A stretch of 64,000 nucleotides of DNA from the NCBI RefSeq assembly GCF_003544875.1, contig NZ_CP032093.1:558001-622000 (forward strand). Direction: 5' to 3'. How positions within the stretch are numbered: position 1 is the first letter of the stretch; each line of letters starts with the position of its first letter. Below are positions 54,493 through 64,000 of the stretch, one piece after another. A program made the translations under genes and the position numbers. A model generated the notes under the pieces. It ran no database searches and was not told the origin of the DNA. It saw nothing but the letters and a program-made list of their open reading frames with translations. The DNA is from Vibrio alfacsensis (GTDB taxonomy: Bacteria; Pseudomonadota; Gammaproteobacteria; Enterobacterales; Vibrionaceae).

Positions 54493-56802
54493 ATGTTCAG
54501 AAAGTCGACATTATGTCCATGGCAGTGCAAGGTTGCGCTTTGGATCTGCTCCTTTTTGATAGCAACCCCTTCCTTTGCGAAACATGAAGATCCGTCGCGC
54601 CCGAAAGTCGCCGTTGTATTGGCGGGTGGAGGCGCGAAAGGTGCTGCTCATATCGGTGTCTTAAAAGCGCTGGAAGACATGCATATTCCGGTTGATATCA
54701 TTACTGGTACCAGCATGGGGGCTTACGTTGGTGGCTTGTATGCCACGGGCATGAGCGCGGATGAAATCGAAAGTTTTATTTATAGCGTCGATTGGAATAG
54801 CGGTTATCGAGACCGTGTCGACCGCAGTCAACGTCGCGTTCGCGACAAAGAATACGAAGACCGTTACCAAATTACCACTGATCTCGGCTTAAGATTTGGG
54901 GAAGTTCGTTCACCAACGGGAGTCGTTCAAGGCCAAAATATGTTACGTATTTTGCGCGAAACCACTGGTAATTTAGGTCGTTTTAAATCCTTTGATGATC
55001 TCGCGATTCCATACCGTTCGGTTGCGACGGATATTGTCGAATTAGAAGAAGTGGTATTGGATAACGGTTATCTTGTTGATGCCATGATGGCCAGTATGTC
55101 GGTACCGGGTGCCCTCCCTCCTTATGAACTCAATGGACACATGCTCGTTGATGGTGGCGTGGTCAATAATATGCCTGTTGATATCGCTCGATCGATGGGA
55201 GCAGATGTCGTGATTGCGGTCGATATTAGTACCGATTACAAAGACAAAGAAGACTTTACAGGCTTGTTTGTCGTTGCCGATCAGCTATCCAATTATTTGG
55301 TTCGTCGCAGCACTCAAGAGCAAGCGAAAACACTCAAAGATGATGATGTTTATATTCGACCTGATGTCGGTCAAATGGAAACTGTTGATTTTGACAAGAT
55401 GCCAAATGCATTTAAGTCAGGGTATGACATCACGATGAAGTTGAAATCAAGACTTGAAGCATTGAGTGTTGAAAGCTCTGATTACCAAAAATACATCGAG
55501 CACAAACAAGATGTCCGAAAAGCGATGCAGTACGGTGATGAACGCGTTGTTGATCAGATCGTGATTGTCAACAACACGCACTATAGCGATGTATTGCTGA
55601 CAAACCGTTTAGAGCTTGATGCAGGAAGACAACTTACCACGGAAGAGATCGAAAAAGCCGTCGAAAATTTGTATGCGCTCGATCGCTTCGAGTTGATCAC
55701 TTATCACTTTGAAGAAATAGAGGGCGTAAACCTACTTGTCTTTGAAGTGAATGAGAAGTCATGGGGACCGAATTACCTTAACTTTCGCTTTTTCCTTGAA
55801 GATGATTTCAATACGGACAGTCAATATGGGATTGGTGTTTCTGCCAACTTTACCGACTTGAATTCGCACGGTGCAGAATTGACCGTTAATGTAGACATGG
55901 GAACGGATAAACTGATAGAGGCAGAGCTCTACTCTCCGGTTCTATCTAGCCAAGAGTTGTTTGTCTCTGGTCGCGTGAACTACAACAATGAAAACCGTAA
56001 CTGGCCAGTTAATGATTTTGAAAATCCAGATATCAGTTCGGTCTATGATTTTCTTCCGGTCTCTTATACCGAGTTCACTACTGATCTTGCCGCTGGTGTG
56101 CAACCTACGTTATGGCAAGAGTTCCGAGTGGGCGGGCGATACACGAAAGGCGAGATTGAGGCCTCTACCTTTGCCTCAGCGGGGCATTTTGATTATGAAC
56201 GCTTAGGCGTGTTCGCAAAATACCGACTCGATACGCTGGATGATTTTGCCTTTCCTACGCGGGGTATGTTGATTGATTTAGATTACTTAATCTCTCATGA
56301 CAAGAGCCCAGAGAGTTTTCAACTTGGCAATCCTGATAAGGATATTGAAGATACGGTCTATGAAATTACCGCGCGTTTTAAAGGTGCGTTGACACACAGC
56401 CGTCATACTTTAGTCGGTCAGGCAGAATACAGTGTTGTTGAGAGTAAAAATTCTTCTATTCCTCTCGACCCACGAGAGCTCGGTGGGTTTTTAAACCTAT
56501 CTGGAATTCCAAGAAACAGTCTTATTGGTCAAAACCTATTTTTCACCAGCTTAGTGTATCGCTATAAATGGATGGAGAATGATTTTGGATTGTTCCAAGC
56601 CCCAGTTTATCTGGGAGCATCGTTGGAGCATGGTGGTGTTTGGTCAGATAACAATCTGAAGCTAAATGATGCACCATTGTATAATGCGGCGTCCGTATTT
56701 TTTGGTGTTGATTCACCCATTGGCCCTATTATGCTGGCTTACGGTCGTACAGAGGAAAGTTTGGATGCTGTGTACTTGATCGTTGGAACATCATTTAAAT
56801 AA
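54493..56802 (+). CDS. Patatin-like phospholipase with POTRA and outer-membrane barrel (type Vd autotransporter-like)
   Basis: A 769-residue protein with signal peptide (cleavage near SFA-KHED). The patatin lipase domain (about 38-320) has oxyanion GGGAKG, nucleophile Ser74 in GTSMG and Asp220 in DGG. A POTRA-like segment (about 345-420) follows, then a BamA/Omp85-type barrel to the C-terminus. This order matches PlpD-like type Vd autotransporters, so the lipase may reach the cell surface or medium. AGGAAG precedes ATG 54493. It stands 87 bp after mrcB with no terminator seen between. Substrate unknown; PlpD has phospholipase A activity. Confidence 0.92.
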   Translation: MFRKSTLCPWQCKVALWICSFLIATPSFAKHEDPSRPKVAVVLAGGGAKGAAHIGVLKALEDMHIPVDIITGTSMGAYVGGLYATGMSADEIESFIYSVDWNSGYRDRVDRSQRRVRDKEYEDRYQITTDLGLRFGEVRSPTGVVQGQNMLRILRETTGNLGRFKSFDDLAIPYRSVATDIVELEEVVLDNGYLVDAMMASMSVPGALPPYELNGHMLVDGGVVNNMPVDIARSMGADVVIAVDISTDYKDKEDFTGLFVVADQLSNYLVRRSTQEQAKTLKDDDVYIRPDVGQMETVDFDKMPNAFKSGYDITMKLKSRLEALSVESSDYQKYIEHKQDVRKAMQYGDERVVDQIVIVNNTHYSDVLLTNRLELDAGRQLTTEEIEKAVENLYALDRFELITYHFEEIEGVNLLVFEVNEKSWGPNYLNFRFFLEDDFNTDSQYGIGVSANFTDLNSHGAELTVNVDMGTDKLIEAELYSPVLSSQELFVSGRVNYNNENRNWPVNDFENPDISSVYDFLPVSYTEFTTDLAAGVQPTLWQEFRVGGRYTKGEIEASTFASAGHFDYERLGVFAKYRLDTLDDFAFPTRGMLIDLDYLISHDKSPESFQLGNPDKDIEDTVYEITARFKGALTHSRHTLVGQAEYSVVESKNSSIPLDPRELGGFLNLSGIPRNSLIGQNLFFTSLVYRYKWMENDFGLFQAPVYLGASLEHGGVWSDNNLKLNDAPLYNAASVFFGVDSPIGPIMLAYGRTEESLDAVYLIVGTSFK

Positions 56803-57056
56803 AAAGGTAAAGAGCAGCAAAATCTCTGCATATTTAGCCAATATTCACCGGACTTTAGTCGTAAGTTGCTATGTTGGTCAAGGTGGGGAGATTTTAATTT
56901 AAAGTTAAATTTGCTATTCTGTCGCCCACAGTTTGGCCTCTACGGCGCTGTTTCTCAATCAAGAATTGAATGAAAACAAGGGCAATGGAGAGCCAAGTTT
57001 CCAAGGATGTTCACTCCTTTACTTTAACAATAGTAATTAATAAAGGAGGAACCGCA
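56803..57056. promoter_or_regulatory. acnB upstream region
   Basis: 254 bp. An extended -10 (TGCTATTCT at 56912-56920) is followed by a leader of roughly 130 bases ending in a perfect AAAGGAGG ribosome site at 57042-57049. An AAGTTAAATT segment at 56902-56911 resembles a half ArcA box. AcnB itself is known to bind its own mRNA when iron-starved, but I see no defined stem-loop. Confidence 0.45.
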
Positions 57057-59660
57057 ATGAGAGGAAAAGTCGTGCTTGAAGCCTACCGTAAACACGTCGA
57101 AGAGCGTGCTGCCGAAGGAGTTGTTCCTAAACCGCTAGACGCGGAGCAAGTTGCTGGACTTGTTGAACTTCTGAAAAATCCCCCACAAGGTGAAGAAGCG
57201 TTTATTCTTGACCTGCTAGAAAATCGCATCCCACCAGGTGTTGATGAAGCTGCTTATGTAAAAGCTGGTTTCCTGACTGCAGTGGCTAAAGGCGAAGTGG
57301 CATCGCCATTGGTAAGCCGTGAAAAAGCGGCAGAACTGTTGGGTACTATGCAGGGTGGTTACAACATTGCTCCACTTGTTGAGTTCCTTGATGATGACGT
57401 GCTTGCTTCAATTGCAGTAAAAGCGCTGTCTCACACGCTACTCATGTTTGATGCTTTCTATGATGTAGAAGAGAAAGCCAAAGCAGGCAATACATTTGCA
57501 CAACAAGTCCTACAATCTTGGGCTGATGCTGAGTGGTTCACTTCAAAAGAGAAAGTCGCTGAAAAGATCACCGTTAAAGTCTTTAAAGTAACGGGTGAAA
57601 CTAACACGGATGATTTATCTCCAGCACCAGACGCTTGGTCACGTCCTGATATCCCAGTACACGCGAAAGCGATGCTGAAGATGGAACGTGATGGCATCGT
57701 GCCAGAGCAGCCAGGCAGCGTTGGTCCTATTAATCAAATTGAAGAGCTGCAAAAAGACGGTATCCCTCTTGCCTACGTGGGTGACGTTGTTGGTACGGGT
57801 TCTTCACGTAAATCTGCAACGAACTCAGTGCTTTGGTTTATGGGGGAAGATATCCCATTTGTACCAAACAAACGCACGGGTGGTATTTGTTTAGGCGGTA
57901 AGATTGCCCCAATCTTCTATAACACGATGGAAGATTCTGGCGCGCTACCAATTGAGTTAGACGTACAGAACATGAATATGGGGGATGTGATTGAAATTTA
58001 CCCATATGAAGGCGTTGTCCGTAAAAACGATGAAGTGATCTCTCGCTTTGAACTAAGCAAAGTGTTGCTTGATGAAGTTCGTGCTGGTGGTCGTATTCCA
58101 CTGATCATCGGTCGAGGTCTAACAAGCCGTGCTCGCGTATCATTGGGTCTGGAAGAAACAGACCTATTTGCTAAGCCAGTTGACCCTTCTGCATCTGACA
58201 AAGGCTACACACTCGCTCAGAAGATGGTGGGTAAAGCATGTGGCGTTGAAGGTGTACGTGCAGGTCAATATTGTGAGCCTAAGATGACGACGGTTGGTTC
58301 TCAGGATACGACGGGGCCTATGACGCGTGATGAGCTAAAAGACCTTGCTTGTCTGGGTTTCTCTGCGGATCTAGTGATGCAGTCTTTCTGTCATACATCG
58401 GCATACCCGAAACCAGTCGACGTAAACACGCACCACACGCTACCTGATTTCATTATGAACCGTGCTGGTGTATCACTTCGTCCGGGTGATGGTGTTATTC
58501 ACTCATGGCTAAACCGTATGCTGCTACCTGATACTGTCGGTACAGGTGGTGACTCGCATACGCGCTTCCCTCTAGGTATCTCGTTCCCAGCGGGTTCTGG
58601 ACTCGTCGCGTTTGCAGCTGCAACAGGTGTTATGCCGCTGGATATGCCAGAGTCGATCTTGGTACGTTTCAAAGGTGAAATGCAGCCAGGTATCACGCTA
58701 CGTGACCTTGTGCACGCGATTCCTTACTACGCAATCCAACAAGGTCTACTGACCGTTGAGAAAGCAGGTAAGATCAACGAATTCTCTGGTCGAGTGCTAG
58801 AAATTGAAGGTGTTGAGCACCTAACGGTTGAACAAGCATTTGAGCTTTCTGATGCATCGGCAGAGCGCAGTGCGGCTGGTTGTACAGTTAAACTGTCTCA
58901 AGAGTCGGTTGAAGAATACTTAAACTCAAATATTACTATGCTGAAGTGGATGATCTCTGAGGGCTACGGTGACCGCCGTACTATCGAGCGTCGTATCACC
59001 GCAATGGAAGAGTGGTTGGCAAACCCTGAGTTGATGGAAGCGGATGCAGATGCGGAATACGCGCACATCATTGAAATCGACCTAGCGGATATTCATGAGC
59101 CAATCCTATGTGCACCAAACGATCCAGATGATGCGCGTCTTCTATCAGAAGTACAAGGTACGCAAATTGATGAAGTGTTCATTGGCTCTTGTATGACAAA
59201 CATTGGTCATTTCCGTGCGGCAGGTAAATTACTTGAGCAGTTCGGTGGTCAACTGGATACTCGCCTATGGGTCGCACCACCAACGAAGATGGACCGTGAT
59301 CAGTTAACGGAAGAGGGTTACTACGGTATTTATGGTCGTGCGGGTGTTCGTATCGAAACGCCGGGATGTTCTCTATGTATGGGTAACCAAGCACGCGTAG
59401 CAGACAAAGCAACGGTAATGTCGACGTCTACTCGTAACTTCCCGAACCGTCTAGGTACAGGAGCGAATGTCTACCTATCTTCAGCAGAACTTGCCGCTGT
59501 GGGTGCAATTTTAGGTAAGATTCCAACCAAGGAAGAATACTTAGAGTATGCGAAACAAATTGATGCAACGGCTGCAGACACTTACCGTTACTTGAACTTC
59601 CATAAGATGGACCAGTACACTAAGAAAGCGGATGAAGTGATCTTCCAAGAGCCAGCATAA
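57057..59660 (+). CDS. acnB: Aconitate hydratase B
   Basis: The main TCA-cycle aconitase, interconverting citrate and isocitrate, with a 4Fe-4S cluster. The 867-residue product has the AcnB-specific N-terminal HEAT-like domain ([15 protein letters not shown] onward), a swivel domain, and the cluster region with [14 protein letters not shown] and CSLCMGNQ holding the three ligating cysteines. ATG 57057 directly follows AAAGGAGGAACCGCA; a longer frame from 56970 is rejected. AcnB is also an apo-form RNA regulator in other bacteria. Confidence 0.98.
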   Translation: MRGKVVLEAYRKHVEERAAEGVVPKPLDAEQVAGLVELLKNPPQGEEAFILDLLENRIPPGVDEAAYVKAGFLTAVAKGEVASPLVSREKAAELLGTMQGGYNIAPLVEFLDDDVLASIAVKALSHTLLMFDAFYDVEEKAKAGNTFAQQVLQSWADAEWFTSKEKVAEKITVKVFKVTGETNTDDLSPAPDAWSRPDIPVHAKAMLKMERDGIVPEQPGSVGPINQIEELQKDGIPLAYVGDVVGTGSSRKSATNSVLWFMGEDIPFVPNKRTGGICLGGKIAPIFYNTMEDSGALPIELDVQNMNMGDVIEIYPYEGVVRKNDEVISRFELSKVLLDEVRAGGRIPLIIGRGLTSRARVSLGLEETDLFAKPVDPSASDKGYTLAQKMVGKACGVEGVRAGQYCEPKMTTVGSQDTTGPMTRDELKDLACLGFSADLVMQSFCHTSAYPKPVDVNTHHTLPDFIMNRAGVSLRPGDGVIHSWLNRMLLPDTVGTGGDSHTRFPLGISFPAGSGLVAFAAATGVMPLDMPESILVRFKGEMQPGITLRDLVHAIPYYAIQQGLLTVEKAGKINEFSGRVLEIEGVEHLTVEQAFELSDASAERSAAGCTVKLSQESVEEYLNSNITMLKWMISEGYGDRRTIERRITAMEEWLANPELMEADADAEYAHIIEIDLADIHEPILCAPNDPDDARLLSEVQGTQIDEVFIGSCMTNIGHFRAAGKLLEQFGGQLDTRLWVAPPTKMDRDQLTEEGYYGIYGRAGVRIETPGCSLCMGNQARVADKATVMSTSTRNFPNRLGTGANVYLSSAELAAVGAILGKIPTKEEYLEYAKQIDATAADTYRYLNFHKMDQYTKKADEVIFQEPA

Positions 59661-59676
59661 ATGTTATGCGAATGAT

Positions 59677-59706
59677 AAAAACCGCTGAACATTCAGCGGT
59701 TTTTTT
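59677..59706. terminator. Terminator between acnB and garK
   Basis: AAAAACCGCTGAA / TTCAGCGGTTTTTT with a 2-4-base loop, suited to both convergent genes. Confidence 0.93.
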
Positions 59707-59748
59707 ATGGCAACAGTTTTACAACTCAGTTCACTGAGTCGAGAAGTA

Positions 59749-60882
59749 TTAAAGTTTTACTTGCAGCAGAGCTGCGACATTTCGTGCAGTTAACTCGATA
59801 TTCTGAGCGGCTTCTACTAACGCTGTTGGGAGATCGACGGAGCGGTTAACGACAGCAAAGACTGCGTCAATACCGTGTTCGTGTACAACGCCACAATCTT
59901 GCGTTAAACAGCCAGCGATACCGATGACAGGCACGTTGTGTTTTTTCGCGGTGCGAGCAACACCAATAGGCGTTTTTCCATGGATCGTTTGGCTATCAAT
60001 ACGACCCTCACCTGTGATCACCAAATCGGCATCAGCAACCACATCATTTAAGTGAACAGCATCCATCACAATTTCGATGCCAGGGCGCAATTCTGCTTGG
60101 AGCAATCCCATTAACGCCGCGCCTAAACCACCTGCTGCCCCTGCGCCTTTACGCTCTAACACATCTTGACCAAGCTGAGCTTTGATTACGCCAGCGTAGT
60201 GCGCCAAGTTGCTATCGAGTAATGCCACCATCTCTGGTGTTGCCCCTTTTTGTGGACCAAACACTTGTGATGCACCTTTCTCGCCGCACAGTGGGTTATC
60301 AACATCACATGCGACTTCTAAGCGCACGTTAGCAAGGCGAGAGTCAAGGTTGCTCATATCGATGGTATGAAGTTTACTTAGCTCACCACCACCAAAACCT
60401 AGCGATTGGCCAGATTCGTCAAGCAGACGGATACCCAGAGCTTGCGCCATTCCAAGGCCACCATCATTGGTAGCACTACCACCGATGCCTACGATAATGT
60501 GTTCAACACCTTTATCGAGTACCGCTTTGATCAATTCACCAGTACCAAATGTAGTAGTGATAAGTGGGTTACGTTTTGCAGGTTCCACGAGGTGGAGACC
60601 GGAAGCGGCGGCCATTTCGATGATGGCTGTTTTACCATCCCCCATTAACCCATAGAATGCAGTAACTTGTTCGCCAAGTGGGCCAGTGACGCAGTGTTCA
60701 ATGATCTCGCCGCCTGTAGCATCAACCAAAGATTGAACCGTACCCTCACCACCATCTGCCATTGGCAATTTGATGTATTCTGCATTAGGAAGAACTTGCT
60801 TGAAGCCTTGCTCAATAGCAACGGCGACATCCATCGCACTAAGACTTTCTTTGTATGAATCTGGAGCAATAATAATTTTCAT
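59749..60882 (-). CDS. garK: Glycerate kinase
   Basis: Phosphorylates glycerate to 2-phosphoglycerate (GarK/GlxK family) or to 3-phosphoglycerate. The 377-residue product has APDSYKESLSAMDVA at the N-terminus, ADGGEGTVQSLV, VGIGGSATNDGGLGMAQAL and VITGEGRIDSQTIHGK, all typical of family 1 glycerate kinases. It is 17 bases after a GntP-family permease, which probably imports the substrate. A CdaR-type activator gene lies upstream on the same strand. Confidence 0.94.
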   Translation of the reverse strand: MKIIIAPDSYKESLSAMDVAVAIEQGFKQVLPNAEYIKLPMADGGEGTVQSLVDATGGEIIEHCVTGPLGEQVTAFYGLMGDGKTAIIEMAAASGLHLVEPAKRNPLITTTFGTGELIKAVLDKGVEHIIVGIGGSATNDGGLGMAQALGIRLLDESGQSLGFGGGELSKLHTIDMSNLDSRLANVRLEVACDVDNPLCGEKGASQVFGPQKGATPEMVALLDSNLAHYAGVIKAQLGQDVLERKGAGAAGGLGAALMGLLQAELRPGIEIVMDAVHLNDVVADADLVITGEGRIDSQTIHGKTPIGVARTAKKHNVPVIGIAGCLTQDCGVVHEHGIDAVFAVVNRSVDLPTALVEAAQNIELTARNVAALLQVKL

Positions 60883-60899
60883 AGTAATACCTTAACGCC

Positions 60900-62165
60900 T
60901 TAAACAAACAGACCAAACACACCGAACATCATGGTAGACACGAATGCGATCATCAGACCAACCGCCGATTCATAAGGGATGAGCTTAAGACGCTCACGAA
61001 TGTCCATATGAACGGCCCCGCCGGTTGCGTGGAAGAAGCTGCCATGAGGCATGTGGTCAAGTACGGTTGCACCTGAATGGATCATTGCTGCGCCAGCAAG
61101 TGCTGGAACGCCTAATTCTAGAATGGTGTGACTAAATACACTTGCGGCTACCGCAGTACCTGCTGTGGTTGATGCGGTTGCAAGTGACATCATGGCACCA
61201 GAGATAGGCGCAAGTAAGTAAGATGGCAAACCAGAAGCGGTCAGGATTTCAATCAAGCCACCTTTAAGACCAGAGTTGGCAATAATGCCGGCCAATGTAC
61301 CTGTACCAAGCAACATCACCGCAACCGGCGCCATACGGCTTAAACCAGAAACCGCGAAGTGGTTGGTGTCATTAAAACGACCCATAACGACAGCACCAAT
61401 AAAGCCACCAAGAGGAAGGGCAATCAGTGGATCTACGTTAATGCCTGCAATCGGGCGCAATGCAAGTAGCGCGATTGCGACCAGTGGTGCCACGATAGCG
61501 GCGCCGAATGTCGGTAGCTTAGAGTGATCAACAGAGACAACTTCATGGGCTTGTACCATGCTGCCTTTATTTGTTAGACGTTTTGCGATGATGTACGCCA
61601 AGGCAAGACCAAATAGCCCTGGTACGACGCCTGCCGCCATAACCGAAGTAAGCGGGACATTGAATGCATCCGCGGCAGCAATAGCATTCGGGTTTGGTGA
61701 CATCACGTTACCCGCTTTACCACCGCCAACCATTGCTAGAAGAATCGCGGTCTTAGAAATGTTGGCTCGTTGGGCTATCGCAAGAGCGATAGGAGATACC
61801 GTAATAACAGCAACGTCAACGAACACACCAACAGCCGTTAGAATCAGCGTTGCTAGCGCGAGTGCCAGTAAAGCTCGTGTTTCGCCCACTTTCTTTACAA
61901 TGGTTTCGGCAATAGACGTTGCGGCACCAGACTCAATCAGCACGCCAGCAAGTACACCAGCCGCAAGAATGCGTAGAACCGCGGTTACGATGCCTTGAGC
62001 ACCACCAATCATGAGAGAGACGGTATCAGTGAGTGATACACCACCAACAACCCCACCGACTAGAGCACCGATGATCATTCCGTATGCAGGTGGAACTTTA
62101 CGTAGGATAAGCGCTATCGCAACCACTAGCGCAGCCAATGCGCCAAGCGTAGAGACTTCAGCCAT
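60900..62165 (-). CDS. GntP-family permease (probable glycerate or sugar-acid importer)
   Basis: A 421-residue inner-membrane carrier with about 12 hydrophobic segments and the GntP family pattern (MLLGTGTLAGIIANSGLKGG; GGGKAGNVMSPNPNAIAAAD). The family imports gluconate, related sugar acids or glycerate. The garK gene 17 bases downstream argues for glycerate. ATG 62165 (MAEVSTLGAL) has GGAAAC upstream; the longer frame from 62288 is rejected. Confidence 0.9.
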   Translation of the reverse strand: MAEVSTLGALAALVVAIALILRKVPPAYGMIIGALVGGVVGGVSLTDTVSLMIGGAQGIVTAVLRILAAGVLAGVLIESGAATSIAETIVKKVGETRALLALALATLILTAVGVFVDVAVITVSPIALAIAQRANISKTAILLAMVGGGKAGNVMSPNPNAIAAADAFNVPLTSVMAAGVVPGLFGLALAYIIAKRLTNKGSMVQAHEVVSVDHSKLPTFGAAIVAPLVAIALLALRPIAGINVDPLIALPLGGFIGAVVMGRFNDTNHFAVSGLSRMAPVAVMLLGTGTLAGIIANSGLKGGLIEILTASGLPSYLLAPISGAMMSLATASTTAGTAVAASVFSHTILELGVPALAGAAMIHSGATVLDHMPHGSFFHATGGAVHMDIRERLKLIPYESAVGLMIAFVSTMMFGVFGLFV

Positions 62166-62298
62166 TTTTGTTTCCAATTTAGTTTTGAGAATTATTTTGC
62201 CCGCACTATAGGGGGGATGCTTTGGAACGTCTTTAGATTGAACAACAAATATTCTGCCGGAAACACGTTCGTTTTTGTGCGTGTGCACAAATTACTAA
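62166..62298. promoter_or_regulatory. Gap between cdaR and permease gene
   Basis: About 130 bp. It includes an AACACGTTCGTTTTTGTGCG region (62261-62280) with partial dyad symmetry and the phrase TGTGCACA. It is a plausible CdaR or CRP control site, not resolved. Confidence 0.35.
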
Positions 62299-63450
62299 TT
62301 AATGGCGCAGTAAGTTCAAAGCAAGGTAAAGGTGCAATTTGTCATCTAAGTTGTTGATATTTAGCTTAGTAATCTTTTCTATTTGTTCTAGTCGATAGCG
62401 TAGAGTATTACGGTGAATATGCAGCAGTTGGCTTGTTTGATAAGCGTCACAGTTTTGAGCAAAATATGCTTTGAGGGTTTTCACTAATGTTCCCTTGGTG
62501 TCTTGTTTCATCAATAAATCGAAAGGCTCTCTTAGTTGTTCAACTTTCCATGACTCTTCGAACAGGCTGCTGAGAAGAACGGGTAATCGATGATTTTGAT
62601 AGAAAAAGACCTCGCCATTTTGGCTATGTACAGATTCTAAAGTGAGTTTGGCCGTTTGATACGATTTACTCAGCCCATCACTTCCTTCAAAATAATCTCC
62701 CAAAGCGATACGAATCTTAAATTTGCCTAATTGTCGTACACGTTTTAGAAGTTTTGTGACTCGCTTGCGTTCATTCTCAATGGACCAGCCGTTCTTGCTC
62801 AGTTCTATTGGTTTAAGCACCACGACCTCATTGGCGGATACCGATAAAATACCGACCAGATTGTCACGCTCAGGGAACTCTAAGAGATGCACGAGTTGCT
62901 GCAAGTGTGCGAGTGACAACGGAGTCTTATTTTCATCAGGCATGACTTGGACGATAGCAGCAATTCGAGGCTTGCTAAGATCAAGCTCGAGCCTTTCTCC
63001 GATTAGGCGAATGGCATCATTATCGGTTTGCGCACCTTGAATCAGCTGCATCACCAGTTCTTCTCTGTGGCGTTTGTGCCACTCTACTTGTGACATGAGT
63101 GCCGCTTGCTCAACAATAAGCTCCGCCGTCATCTTTACTAACTCACCATACTGGTGCACTTGGTCTGGTTCGCCAGATATACCAATGGTGCCAATAATTC
63201 TATCTTGGTAGATGATCGGGAAGTTGATACCGGGCTTGACGCCTTTGAGGTGTTCGGCGGTTGCTGAGTCAATGGCGACAACGCGATGTTCTGCAATAGC
63301 AAGGATCGCCCCTTCATGACGCTGGCTGAGTCGTGCTGGATCGCCGGAACCAATAATGCGGCCCAGTTCGTCCATGACGTTGACAGAATAAGGGATGATC
63401 TTCATGGTACGCTCGACAATCTGTCTTGCGATGGTTTCATTTAGCTGCAT
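62299..63450 (-). CDS. cdaR: CdaR-family sugar diacid/glycerate regulator
   Basis: A regulator of the CdaR (SdaR) family that activates galactarate, glucarate and glycerate genes in E. coli. The 383-residue product has the N-terminal sugar-diacid recognition domain (LNETIARQIVERTMKIIPYS; NFPIIYQDRIIGTIGISG), a GGDEF-like middle segment, and the C-terminal PucR-type HTH (YQTSQLLHIHRNTLRYRLEQ). The start at 63450 gives the conserved N-terminus; the frame extends to 63489. It precedes the permease and garK on the same strand and probably controls them. Confidence 0.93.
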   Translation of the reverse strand: MQLNETIARQIVERTMKIIPYSVNVMDELGRIIGSGDPARLSQRHEGAILAIAEHRVVAIDSATAEHLKGVKPGINFPIIYQDRIIGTIGISGEPDQVHQYGELVKMTAELIVEQAALMSQVEWHKRHREELVMQLIQGAQTDNDAIRLIGERLELDLSKPRIAAIVQVMPDENKTPLSLAHLQQLVHLLEFPERDNLVGILSVSANEVVVLKPIELSKNGWSIENERKRVTKLLKRVRQLGKFKIRIALGDYFEGSDGLSKSYQTAKLTLESVHSQNGEVFFYQNHRLPVLLSSLFEESWKVEQLREPFDLLMKQDTKGTLVKTLKAYFAQNCDAYQTSQLLHIHRNTLRYRLEQIEKITKLNINNLDDKLHLYLALNLLRH

Positions 63451-63713
63451 AACAAGCTTATTTAAGGTGCAAAACGCGCAAGATACCACTAGGTTCTTGG
63501 CGGGACAATCGTATAAAAGGTGTGCGACAACGTATTATCTTCAGATAAAGTATGCAGTGAACCCAAAGTGATACTTGCGTTTGAAAGTTAGCAGGGTAGA
63601 CTTCGCCCATTAATTACCTTTGTTGAGCAGAGAGCATTTTCTGCCGTAGAAAGGTGGCAACAATAAAATTGAATGGGTGACGATTTGTCTGACCAGAGTT
63701 AAAGAGCACTACG
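63451..63713. other. Divergent gap between cdaR and yacL
   Basis: About 260 bp that must contain both promoters. No specific element was resolved. Confidence 0.35.
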
Positions 63714-64000
63714 ATGGAATTTGAATTTATTCGTAATACGCTGATGGGCGAATACTACGTAAAATGCAGTATGGGGCATGAGATTGTTGGTCGTTGGCTG
63801 CAAGAAGAAATCGGCAAAGACCCTTCAAAAATTGCACAAGTTGAAGCTTTAATTGATCAGGCATTTTCTTCGCCATCTCAAGAGCATAGACTGACTGGTG
63901 CAGAAATAAGTTTAATGATCCTCGATGATGAAGTTCTGGTGCAAGAAAATGCACTGAGTCACGATTATGAAGTCGAGATGGAAACTGAATTCGATTTCTA
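63714..64000 (+). CDS. yacL: YacL (UPF0231), truncated by the window edge
   Basis: A conserved protein of unknown function that lies next to acnB in E. coli. The first 95 codons are present, MEFEFIRNTLMGEYYVKCSMGHEIVG onward (quoted in part: MEFEFIRNTLMGEYYV), continuing past GEYYVKCSMGHEIVGRWLQE. The frame is open at the window end. A weak GAGCACTAC precedes the ATG. Confidence 0.88.
   Translation, partial: MEFEFIRNTLMGEYYVKCSMGHEIVGRWLQEEIGKDPSKIAQVEALIDQAFSSPSQEHRLTGAEISLMILDDEVLVQENALSHDYEVEMETEFDF

Overview
The window is a stretch of chromosome from a marine Vibrio (Gammaproteobacteria, Vibrionaceae). The best markers are a TetR-family quorum-sensing master regulator of the LuxR/HapR/OpaR/SmcR type next to hpt, luxS, a sodium-pumping oxaloacetate decarboxylase in the order G-A-B, and a pilA-pilB-pilC-pilD-coaE cluster. 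Much of the window follows the Escherichia coli gene order in two blocks: yqaA-gshA-luxS / yfjD-ypjD-ffh-rpsP-rimM-trmD-rplS, and yacG-zapD-coaE-pil-nadC-ampD-pdhR-aceE-aceF-lpd ... hpt-can-yadG-yadH ... panC-panB-folK-pcnB-gluQ-dksA-sfsA-hrpB-mrcB ... acnB ... yacL. The species cannot be fixed from sequence alone.

Layout. 0.2-4.3 kb is the only clearly accessory-looking region. It holds four minus-strand genes for secreted proteins: an Asn/Asp/Ser repeat protein, two small proteins with an RGG motif, and a periplasmic C39-type cysteine peptidase. A CsgD/VpsT-like LuxR-type regulator diverges from them. This resembles a functional-amyloid (Fap/curli-like) operon and is the best candidate for an undescribed system. 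4.8-8.0 kb is oadGAB. 8.2-15.4 kb holds an MDR oxidoreductase, yqaA, an M16 peptidase lipoprotein, gshA, a lytic transglycosylase and luxS. 15.5-21.7 kb holds a CorB-like CBS protein, ypjD, ffh and the rpsP-rimM-trmD-rplS operon. 21.9-27.9 kb holds yacG, zapD, coaE and the type IV pilus genes. 28.1-37.2 kb holds nadC, ampD and the pyruvate dehydrogenase operon with two PdhR operators. 37.3-43.4 kb holds the quorum-sensing regulator, hpt, carbonic anhydrase with a divergent SulP transporter, and yadGH. 43.5-49.5 kb is the sfsA/dksA-gluQ-pcnB-folK-panB-panC strand. 49.5-56.8 kb holds hrpB, mrcB and a patatin-barrel protein. 57-63.5 kb holds acnB and a cdaR-gntP-garK glycerate set, and yacL runs off the right edge.

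Two genes are split by apparent one-base losses in homopolymer runs: the C39 peptidase (C run at 983-986) and gshA (A run at 12846-12848). gshA is a conserved core gene, so a sequencing or assembly error is a serious possibility for both. No rRNA or tRNA gene, insertion sequence, prophage or CRISPR array was recognised.
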